Source of the DNA: an uncultured Atopobium sp.
GTDB taxonomy: Bacteria; Actinomycetota; Coriobacteriia; Coriobacteriales; Atopobiaceae
Reading direction: 5' to 3'
Length of the DNA: 5,181 nt
Assembly: GCA_946999785.1 (NCBI GenBank)
Contig: CAMQEO010000081.1
Span: forward strand, 1 to 5,181
The notes beneath the pieces were generated by a model that saw nothing but the letters and a program-made list of their open reading frames with translations, had not been told where the DNA came from and ran no database searches. Of this stretch, positions 1 to 5,181 are shown one piece after another (position 1 is the first letter of the stretch; every line of letters starts with the position of its first letter). Made by a program: the position numbers and the translations under genes.

Positions 1-36
1 ATTTCTTATGAAGACATAACGTAACACATACCTAAC

Positions 37-1047
37 TTATAGCTCACCTTGACGGGGTGAACAAATCTTCTGCACAAATAAAACCAGATCAGTAAATGTA
101 GCGCGCGATAGTTTAAAGCGCATATTTAAATCAGCAGATTCGCATAAAAAGTCTTCAAGCTCTGCGACCTCAAAATTATCCGCCGCCGCACGTAATTTAT
201 TTACTTGCCAACTTTTTACATTCGCCTTTTCAGGCATCTGCGCAAGTTGACCACGCACAGCAAGGCTCTTCGCACAAATAAGCTCACGTAAACGCTTAGA
301 AATAAGCGTCAATATATATAAAGGAGATGTTTGAGTTTGTGCCTCTAACAAAGTAAGTGCACGAGCACTTTCGCGAGCGGCAAGTGCATCGATAAGATCC
401 CAGGGTTGCTGCGCATTTGTTCTTATGACATGCGAGCAAACCAAGTCTTTGGTAATTCTTAGAGGCTGAGCTGGGCGCGCGCAGGAATCCAACGATACAT
501 TGACGCTGTGTTTGAGTATTTCAAGCTGCTTTTCGAGAACAGAAAGCGAGGTTCCTACCCTATTTATAAGTTCATCTGCAGCATCAAAGTCAACGCTTAC
601 GTTGAGTTTTTTTTCGAGTACTGCCAACGTACGATGCGCTTGAGTTGCCGTTTGTGGGTCACAATTTATAATTGCCTTTGGATCAACTGCAGAAATAGCT
701 TTATATAACTTTGAATTCTTTACAAGCCGTTGCATACATAAGCAAACAATACAGCTCGGATTAGGATGCTTAAGGTAATCTATGATGTCGGCAATAACAT
801 CTTTAGGTAATACATCTGCTTCATAAATAATTGCAAGACGTCTTGCATCACAAACAGGCATTTGAAGAAAAACACTCAACAAACTTTGGCTGTCTTTAAT
901 ATCAGCCGCATGCCATTCATTACAATTAAAAAAGCTCATTTGAGGCTGAATGTAGAGCTTAAGACGACGAACAATTTCTGCCATTTTTGCCGTATCGGTA
1001 CCTATAGCAGCGTATACAGGCAACTTTGGGGCGTTTTGGTGTGCCAT
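37..1047 (-). CDS. holA: DNA polymerase III subunit delta (clamp loader)
   Basis: The delta subunit is the part of the clamp-loader complex that opens the beta sliding clamp so that it can be placed on primed DNA. At 336 aa it matches the family's usual length (E. coli 343). The sequence is divergent and the call rests on overall pattern: VYAAIGTDTAKMAEIVRRL (11-29) at the N-terminus in place of the usual Y-x-x-x-G-E-E start, QMPVCDARRLAIIYEADVL (62-80) matching the conserved P-F-x-x-R-R-L-V-x-V segment, RVGTSLSVLEKQLEIL (163-178) matching the conserved G-x-x-L-x-x-L-x-x-E-x-x-K-L segment, and a helical C-terminal collar domain (about 215-328) with SPLYILTLISKRLREL. No Walker A motif is present, as expected for delta. 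The ATG at 1047 is preceded by AAAGGAGT. holA following comEC is a widespread arrangement in Gram-positive genomes, which supports the call. Confidence 0.93.
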   Translation of the reverse strand: MAHQNAPKLPVYAAIGTDTAKMAEIVRRLKLYIQPQMSFFNCNEWHAADIKDSQSLLSVFLQMPVCDARRLAIIYEADVLPKDVIADIIDYLKHPNPSCIVCLCMQRLVKNSKLYKAISAVDPKAIINCDPQTATQAHRTLAVLEKKLNVSVDFDAADELINRVGTSLSVLEKQLEILKHSVNVSLDSCARPAQPLRITKDLVCSHVIRTNAQQPWDLIDALAARESARALTLLEAQTQTSPLYILTLISKRLRELICAKSLAVRGQLAQMPEKANVKSWQVNKLRAAADNFEVAELEDFLCESADLNMRFKLSRATFTDLVLFVQKICSPRQGEL

Positions 1048-1050
1048 AAG

Positions 1051-1058
1051 ACTCCTTT
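1051..1058 (-). promoter_or_regulatory. Strong Shine-Dalgarno of holA
   Basis: AAAGGAGT (1058-1051) is a near-consensus ribosome-binding site with 4 nt between GGAG and the ATG at 1047. It is the strongest such site in the window, unlike the AGAAAG motifs of the two com genes, and it fixes the holA start. It suggests that holA is translated independently of comEC. Confidence 0.75.
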
Positions 1059-1107
1059 AAGTTATTAAGTGCGGCAATAATAATATGCATACACACGCAC
1101 AAGCGCG

Positions 1108-1140
1108 TTCAAACACAGCTATGAGCTTGGATTGTGTGAA
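1108..1140 (-). repeat. Imperfect inverted repeat just after the comEC stop
   Basis: Immediately downstream of the comEC TAG, TTCACACA (1140-1133) can pair with TGTG and TGAA of TGTGTTTGAA (1117-1108), with a 2-nt bulge, and a short GC/GC contact is possible inside the loop. No U-rich tract follows, so it is not a convincing intrinsic terminator. It could be a 3'-end or processing hairpin between comEC and holA, or chance. The rest of this 94-bp gap holds an alternating purine-pyrimidine run (1083-1101) and the holA ribosome-binding site; I see no convincing promoter. Confidence 0.25.
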
Positions 1141-1141
1141 T

Positions 1142-2839
1142 CTAGTATACGTCATGTGATCTAGGACGAGGCCATCTATAAGCAATAACCACAAGGAATA
1201 CAGCTGCGATAAAAGCTACGCCTGCAGAAAGTCCATCGGTGGAAACGTAGGCAATTGGAAATTTTGAAAACAACGTCAGTACCAGCAAAATTGCTGACGT
1301 AGCATATGATCCCACGCATAAAAGCAGATGAGTCACAGGTGCAAAAGGCGCGCTTACGATCGCGATGACTGCCAGAAGCGCTGCATACACCATACAAGGT
1401 ACAAGTACCACATTACTTAAAACTGCTATAAAAGACACACCCTGAAAAAAGCCGATCGAAAATGGCAGTGTACTCACCTGCGCACAAAGCGACATCGACG
1501 CAACCTGAAGAGCTGATGTAAGAGCTTTTGTTTTAATTGCACGCATCAAAAGTTCTAACATGCGTTTGAGATAACCTTTTGATTGAGAGCGGTAATAGGA
1601 CAAGGTACGTACCAGTTTTGCATACGCCCACTCAATATGAAAGTTGACATAGTTTCCAAAAAGTGCAAGCCCAATAACGCAGCTTACCGATAAAATAAAA
1701 CTTACATCGCAGGCACACCAAGGGTTTACAACAATCATGATCAAAGCTGTACACGAAACACTTGATATGACATGCCTTTGTGCTCGAAAAAAGTCTGCAA
1801 ACACGCTACAGGCAACCAAACCCCAAGCTCTGAGCGCTGAAAGCGGCATACCGCAACTCATAACAAAGACCATGCTTAAACACAGGGTAAGTATACGTTG
1901 CGTAAAAAGGGAAAGCGGCATGTGACTTAAAATCTTAGCAATTAAAAGCGAAAAAAGAGCCAAATGTGTACCAGATACACAGACAACGTGAGAAATTCCG
2001 CACACCCTAAATAAATCAGTCATACCGAGCTGATGCATGGGTTCTTTGTATCCGCAAATACTTGCAAGCATGAGTGCACTATGTTCTGGTGTTGAGCGTT
2101 TAAGAATATTCATACACTGCAAACGAATAAAACTTGCTAACCCATAAAGCCCCACCGGCTTTTGAACATGGTGTACGCGTTCAATAGTCACAGACCCTAA
2201 AAGTCCTTGAGCACATGAGGAAAGTTTAGTGGAATCAGATGTATAAGCCTTAAACTGTCCTTGAACCGTATACGTGCTATAGAGTTCAAGAACTTCTTTG
2301 CTTATAAGCTCTGCAGTACCAACATAGTTATCATTTACAAAAATTTTAGCAGGTGTCACATAGCTATGAAACACTGATCTACTGTCTGCTATGCACATAC
2401 ACTTAAGCTCATTACGGGCGCTTATATGCTGCAATACATGTTGACGAACACAGGTCTGGTATACCAAAAAGATACCAAGAACGCAACTTATACCAGCTGT
2501 TAAAATGACCATCCACCCAATTTTTTGTGCACGTTTCAAAAACATATACCAAGGCGCTGCGGTGCGCGCACATCGATATAACAAAACAGTACATCCAACG
2601 TACGCACTACCTATACATGCAGGTATTATTGCGTAACTACACAGCAAACCTAATGCAGATGATAGATATACCATGAGCTTCTGAGCGCGAGCCATTTCAT
2701 ATAAACGCACAGAACGCAGCACCAAAAACAAAACAAGATGAGCCGTCATATACACGCCTAAGAGAGGTGGAACATATGGTTTTGTAAAACGAGGAAGCCC
2801 AAATTCATCGTCTTTTCCTTGGCTTATGTTGTTATACAT
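1142..2839 (-). CDS. comEC: ComEC/Rec2 DNA-uptake channel, short form without metallo-beta-lactamase domain
   Basis: ComEC is the polytopic membrane channel that brings single-stranded DNA into the cytoplasm during transformation. From the ATG at 2839 it has 565 aa: N-terminal membrane helices (about 25-41, 57-88, 109-127), an extracytoplasmic OB-fold-like region (about 130-225), then the Competence domain (about 230-530). Family motifs are visible: GISHVVCVSGTHLALF (281-296), CGMPLSALRAWG (329-340), NPWCACDVSFILSVS (372-386) and AQVSTLPFSIGFFQGVSF (453-470) followed by SNVVLVP (475-481). The protein stops after one more helix, at ...RPRSHDVY, so the C-terminal metallo-beta-lactamase domain of many ComEC proteins is absent. 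A GTG at 2890 would add 17 residues but has no ribosome site; AGAAAG (2847-2852) sits 7 nt before the chosen ATG. Cysteine is unusually frequent (23 by my count). It overlaps comEA by 8 bp and is probably co-transcribed with it. Confidence 0.94.
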   Translation of the reverse strand: MYNNISQGKDDEFGLPRFTKPYVPPLLGVYMTAHLVLFLVLRSVRLYEMARAQKLMVYLSSALGLLCSYAIIPACIGSAYVGCTVLLYRCARTAAPWYMFLKRAQKIGWMVILTAGISCVLGIFLVYQTCVRQHVLQHISARNELKCMCIADSRSVFHSYVTPAKIFVNDNYVGTAELISKEVLELYSTYTVQGQFKAYTSDSTKLSSCAQGLLGSVTIERVHHVQKPVGLYGLASFIRLQCMNILKRSTPEHSALMLASICGYKEPMHQLGMTDLFRVCGISHVVCVSGTHLALFSLLIAKILSHMPLSLFTQRILTLCLSMVFVMSCGMPLSALRAWGLVACSVFADFFRAQRHVISSVSCTALIMIVVNPWCACDVSFILSVSCVIGLALFGNYVNFHIEWAYAKLVRTLSYYRSQSKGYLKRMLELLMRAIKTKALTSALQVASMSLCAQVSTLPFSIGFFQGVSFIAVLSNVVLVPCMVYAALLAVIAIVSAPFAPVTHLLLCVGSYATSAILLVLTLFSKFPIAYVSTDGLSAGVAFIAAVFLVVIAYRWPRPRSHDVY

Positions 2840-3671
2840 GAAGATACTTTCTGAGCTTTTCAAATTTCTTTGAGCCAATACCTTTAACACGTTTCAAATC
2901 TTCAACATGTTTAAATGGTCCGTGTTCACGACGATCGGCAATAATCCTATCTGCCATAGCAGGACCTACTCCTGGAAGCTCTAAAAGCTCATTTTTTGAA
3001 GCCTTATTAAGTGAGATAGGACGCGCTGGCGCGTGTCCTTTGCGCATTGTTGAAGCGCCTCTGTCTTGCCGGGATGAATCACCAGACGAAGAAGAAGCTG
3101 CCGGGGGATCTTGCGTGAGTGTAGCGTCTTCCCCAACACGAGGTATATGGACTTTTTCACCGTCATGAAGCTCAGATGCTAAATTAAGGGCAGCCACATC
3201 CGCATCAGCAGTTAAGCCACCTGCACGCTCAATACTATCTTTCACGCGCGATGAAGAAGGAAGCTCATAGACATCGGGATGCGCAACACAACCGTCAATA
3301 TAGATGATTATATGTTGTGATGAGTCTTCTTGTGATGGTTGTGCATCATCTGTTTGTTTGCTAGCTTCATCTTTTTCTTCAGAAGCGTTTTGACTTAACG
3401 ATGCCTCTTCTTTTGACGAAAGGGGCGCAGGTGTTATCAAAAGTGTTGAGCATATCCACCAGCCAACACATATAATAACAACGATAACACCTAACACACA
3501 TCCAATAACCTCAGGTCTTACCTCAAGCAACTTGTCTTTAAGAGTCTGTACAACATAAGCTAAACTAAAGCTTTGTTTGTACTGGTTAGGTAAAGACACG
3601 TCCCAGGATAAAGGCGACTGAGCACTCAAAGGGTCTTCTAAAGAATGGTGCTTATCAGAAATTTGAGCCAT
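2832..3671 (-). CDS. comEA: ComEA, membrane-anchored DNA receptor for competence
   Basis: ComEA binds double-stranded DNA outside the membrane during natural transformation and hands it to ComEC. With the ATG at 3671 the protein has 279 aa: a short cytoplasmic N-terminus, one membrane helix (about 55-79, IGCVLGVIVVIICVGWW), an acidic Ser/Glu/Asp-rich linker (85-118), an SLBB domain (119-178, with IDGCV, HPDVYELP and AGGL), a second Ser-rich linker (183-215) and a C-terminal double helix-hairpin-helix DNA-binding domain (219-279) with LPGVGPAMADRI and VKGIGSKKFEKL. This is the usual Gram-positive architecture. The frame stays open upstream to a TTG at 3746, which would add 25 residues, but no Shine-Dalgarno precedes that TTG, while AAAGAAAG stands 8-9 nt before the ATG; an in-frame GTG at 3680 lies too close to that motif. 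The last 8 bases overlap comEC. A promoter candidate and an RBS-covering hairpin lie upstream. Confidence 0.95.
   Translation of the reverse strand: MAQISDKHHSLEDPLSAQSPLSWDVSLPNQYKQSFSLAYVVQTLKDKLLEVRPEVIGCVLGVIVVIICVGWWICSTLLITPAPLSSKEEASLSQNASEEKDEASKQTDDAQPSQEDSSQHIIIYIDGCVAHPDVYELPSSSRVKDSIERAGGLTADADVAALNLASELHDGEKVHIPRVGEDATLTQDPPAASSSSGDSSRQDRGASTMRKGHAPARPISLNKASKNELLELPGVGPAMADRIIADRREHGPFKHVEDLKRVKGIGSKKFEKLRKYLHV
2837..2852 (-). promoter_or_regulatory. comEC ribosome-binding site and coupled start inside comEA
   Basis: AGAAAG (2852-2847) lies 7 nt before the comEC ATG (2839-2837), inside the last comEA codons. The comEC ATG begins before the comEA TAA (2834-2832), so the shared bases are ATGTATAA. 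The weak, comEA-like Shine-Dalgarno and the stop/start overlap suggest that ribosomes finishing comEA re-initiate on comEC. This site decides the comEC start over the GTG at 2890. Confidence 0.65.
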
Positions 3672-3679
3672 AAAAATCA

Positions 3680-3726
3680 CTTTCTTTGGATACCGACAAG
3701 ACAGTAGCCCTATCGTACAAAGAAAG
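3680..3726 (-). promoter_or_regulatory. Inverted repeat covering the comEA ribosome-binding site
   Basis: In the comEA leader, CTTTCTTTG (3726-3718) is perfectly complementary to CAAAGAAAG (3688-3680). Just inside, GATA (3714-3711) pairs with TATC (3692-3689), leaving a 3-nt bulge on the 5' side and an 18-nt loop. The 3' arm is the purine-rich AAAGAAAG that serves as the comEA Shine-Dalgarno, ending 8 nt before the ATG, so the folded RNA would hide it. The long stem has only three G-C pairs, so it could melt easily. The hairpin is followed by TGATTTTT directly before the ATG, so a role as a weak attenuator is another reading. The pairing is seen in the sequence; function is inferred. Confidence 0.45.
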
Positions 3727-3787
3727 CTAAAAGAGTAAACGCACAAATAAAATAAGGCATGTAGCTAACTTGCTGAAAACACGCATG

Positions 3788-3815
3788 ATTATCAGAGCGT
3801 ATTGGTAAAAATCAA
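3788..3815 (-). promoter_or_regulatory. Candidate sigma70-type promoter for comEA-comEC
   Basis: Read on the minus strand, TTGATT (3815-3810) and GATAAT (3793-3788) are separated by 16 bp, giving 4/6 and 5/6 matches to the -35 and -10 consensus. It is the best promoter-like pair I found in the gap between thiI and comEA. Transcription would start near 3781 and leave a leader of roughly 110 nt before the comEA ATG, which contains the hairpin at 3726-3680. The call rests on consensus matching only. Read-through from thiI is also possible, because no strong terminator is visible between them. Confidence 0.45.
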
Positions 3816-3868
3816 AGTCTGAGGCGCGCGTTTGAAGCAAAATTATCAAATGAGCAAAGCTACAAAGC

Positions 3869-5167
3869 CTATCTACCTAGCTCACGATGATACGCGCGCT
3901 TAGCAGAACAACTGTGATATGCATAACACGAGTCATAATCTATGTATTCAATGTGATCAAAGAGCTCATCAATCATAGCCGCGTGATCAAATGAGTTCCA
4001 TGCTGCATGTACCGCATCAAGTTTAGCGTGTGTTTCGGGGCGGCGTGGCATAAATAACGTGCAACAATCAGGCGATGGTTTAGAGCTTATATCGTACGTA
4101 CCAATTTGCAGCGACCGTTTAATAATCTCTTGTTTATCAGAACCAATTAACGGGCGAAGCACCGGCAGACTAACCATTTCGTTAACAGCTGCAATATTAT
4201 CCAATGTTTGAGAAGCAACTTGTCCAAGTGACTCACCTGTTACCAATGCTTTTGCACCTTCTGCTTGCGCAAGTTTTTCGGCAACCGCAAACATAATGCG
4301 ACGATAGCAAATAATACGCAGGCTTTGAGGTACGCATAAGGATATCTCACGTTGTTGATCCCCAAAGGGGCAAACGTAGAGTCTTCCAATACAACCAGTA
4401 GGATCAAGAGCAGTCACAATTTGACGAGTAAGATATTCGCTTGTATCTGCTGTTTGAGGACGACCCGAAAAATGCAAAGGTATACACACCGCCCCACGGC
4501 GTCCAACCATCCATGTGGCAACGGGCGAATCAAAGCCACTGGAAAGCAAGGTTACAACTTTACCAGCAGAACCTACGGGCAAACCCCCTACTCCAACCAA
4601 AGATAAAACTGCATTATCATCAAATGAATCAAAATTAAGTGCGCCATATCCTGCAGCGAGCAAACTCTGCTCAACAACAGCGTAAACATAGGCCACATTG
4701 TTGACAACTTGAACATCTAATTGAACGTCAGGCTTATGCATCTGCACTTTTTTATCGGGAAATGCTTTACACAAAGCTTCACCTACTAGACAGTTAATCT
4801 CAAGCGTATGAAGCTCAAAATTGGTAGACGATTTATGTGCATGAACCTTAAACGTTAAAAAATGCGGAATGTGCGAAAGCGCCAAAACGGCAGCTTCACA
4901 AATTTGGTCTTTATCTTGTTCAACACAATACGCAAGAGAAACACGGGCAACACCAGGTATTTTGGCCGCGGCTCGAGCAAGCTCTGGTGTACAATCGCCA
5001 TTTTTTACACGAATGCGAACATGACCCGAAATTCTGTCAACACCTGCAAGGTCAAAAGCACGCAGGCCATGTTTAAGGTTTTGAATAAGCTGGCGCTCAA
5101 AGGTAGATCTGTTCTTACCTTTTAATCCTATTTCGTGATAATGAATAAGACAAACGCGGGAAAACAT
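3869..5167 (-). CDS. thiI: ThiI, tRNA 4-thiouridine / thiazole sulfurtransferase
   Basis: ThiI adenylates U8 of tRNA and transfers sulfur to it, giving 4-thiouridine; in many bacteria it also supplies sulfur for the thiamine thiazole. It acts in the cytoplasm. The 432-aa protein has an N-terminal ferredoxin-like segment (HEIGLKGKNR, residues 11-20), a THUMP domain (about 60-165) and a PP-loop ATPase domain (from about 203) with LLSSGFDSPVA at 207-217 and the family signature VTGESLGQVASQTLDN at 309-324. DCCTLF (367-372) holds the likely catalytic cysteine; C369 aligns with E. coli Cys344. There is no C-terminal rhodanese domain, so it is the short form (E. coli 482 aa), as in Bacillus, where a dedicated cysteine desulfurase supplies sulfur. 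The last ~45 residues form a tail with C414 and C420. The ATG start is supported by TAAGG (5176-5180) 8 nt upstream. It ends in TAG, 197 bp before comEA. Its promoter lies outside the window. Confidence 0.96.
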   Translation of the reverse strand: MFSRVCLIHYHEIGLKGKNRSTFERQLIQNLKHGLRAFDLAGVDRISGHVRIRVKNGDCTPELARAAAKIPGVARVSLAYCVEQDKDQICEAAVLALSHIPHFLTFKVHAHKSSTNFELHTLEINCLVGEALCKAFPDKKVQMHKPDVQLDVQVVNNVAYVYAVVEQSLLAAGYGALNFDSFDDNAVLSLVGVGGLPVGSAGKVVTLLSSGFDSPVATWMVGRRGAVCIPLHFSGRPQTADTSEYLTRQIVTALDPTGCIGRLYVCPFGDQQREISLCVPQSLRIICYRRIMFAVAEKLAQAEGAKALVTGESLGQVASQTLDNIAAVNEMVSLPVLRPLIGSDKQEIIKRSLQIGTYDISSKPSPDCCTLFMPRRPETHAKLDAVHAAWNSFDHAAMIDELFDHIEYIDYDSCYAYHSCSAKRAYHRELGR

Positions 5168-5181
5168 ACAACCAACCTTAC

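Noticed and set aside
6..19. Small hairpin TTATG-TCTT-CATAA downstream of holA on the minus strand.
   Set aside because: Five AT-rich base pairs with no U-tract visible before the window ends; not enough to call a terminator.
1086..1112. Promoter-like pair TTGAAC (1112-1107) and TATGCA (1091-1086) before holA.
   Set aside because: The spacing is only 15 bp and both boxes match the consensus poorly; holA may simply be read from comEC.
1176..3166. Minus-strand alternative-frame open frames inside comEC and comEA (1176-1397, 2412-2594, 2981-3166).
   Set aside because: They are fully contained in real genes in another frame, with no ribosome site or domain evidence.
3807..3835. Possible thiI terminator: TCAAA (3835-3831) and TTTGA (3816-3812) around a 14-nt loop, followed by TTTTT on the minus strand.
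   Set aside because: The stem is only 5 bp, with one G-C pair and a long loop, and it overlaps the -35 element of the better-supported comEA promoter candidate.
98..3900. Scattered GCGCGC-type words (near 101, 475, 1347, 3823, 3893) in otherwise AT-rich DNA.
   Set aside because: They are dispersed with no regular spacing or shared flanks and mostly fall within codons, so they look compositional.
4352..5125. Plus-strand open frames of 65-87 codons opposite thiI, and similar ones opposite holA and comEC (508-1068, 1737-1925).
   Set aside because: They lie antisense within well-supported genes, show no recognisable domain, and their compositions look like translated antisense of conserved codons.

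Overview
The window is a compact block of chromosomal housekeeping and competence genes. All four genes lie on the minus strand, so transcription runs from high to low coordinates: thiI (tRNA 4-thiouridine / thiamine thiazole sulfurtransferase), comEA (DNA receptor for transformation), comEC (DNA-uptake channel) and holA (DNA polymerase III delta subunit). Nothing looks mobile or phage-derived: I see no transposase, integrase, CRISPR array, tRNA or rRNA.

Organism. Base composition is moderately AT-rich (low-to-mid 40s % GC by eye). The pieces fit a Gram-positive type bacterium: comEA followed by comEC and then holA, an SLBB+HhH ComEA with an N-terminal membrane anchor, and a short ThiI without a rhodanese domain. 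My best guess, an inference only, is a low-GC member of the Coriobacteriia (Atopobium/Fannyhessea/Olsenella-like Actinomycetota); a Firmicute cannot be excluded from this window alone.

Layout, in transcription order. 5167-3869 is thiI, with its RBS just inside the window edge. 3868-3672 is a 197-bp gap holding a plausible sigma70-type promoter (3815-3788) and, directly over the comEA ribosome-binding site, a 9+4 bp inverted repeat (3726-3680) that could control comEA translation. 3671-2832 is comEA, whose last 8 bases overlap the start of comEC (2839-1142). 1141-1048 is a 94-bp gap with an imperfect hairpin, an alternating purine-pyrimidine tract and a strong RBS. 1047-37 is holA. The last 36 bases contain no gene I can support.

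How the genes work together. ComEA binds incoming double-stranded DNA at the outer face of the membrane and delivers it to ComEC, which passes one strand into the cytoplasm; the overlapping genes suggest coupled translation. This ComEC ends straight after its membrane domain and lacks the C-terminal metallo-beta-lactamase domain present in many homologues. HolA loads the replicative clamp and is linked to the com genes by conserved order rather than by function. ThiI is probably its own unit upstream. The most interesting point is the possible RNA switch covering the comEA Shine-Dalgarno; otherwise this is an ordinary core region.
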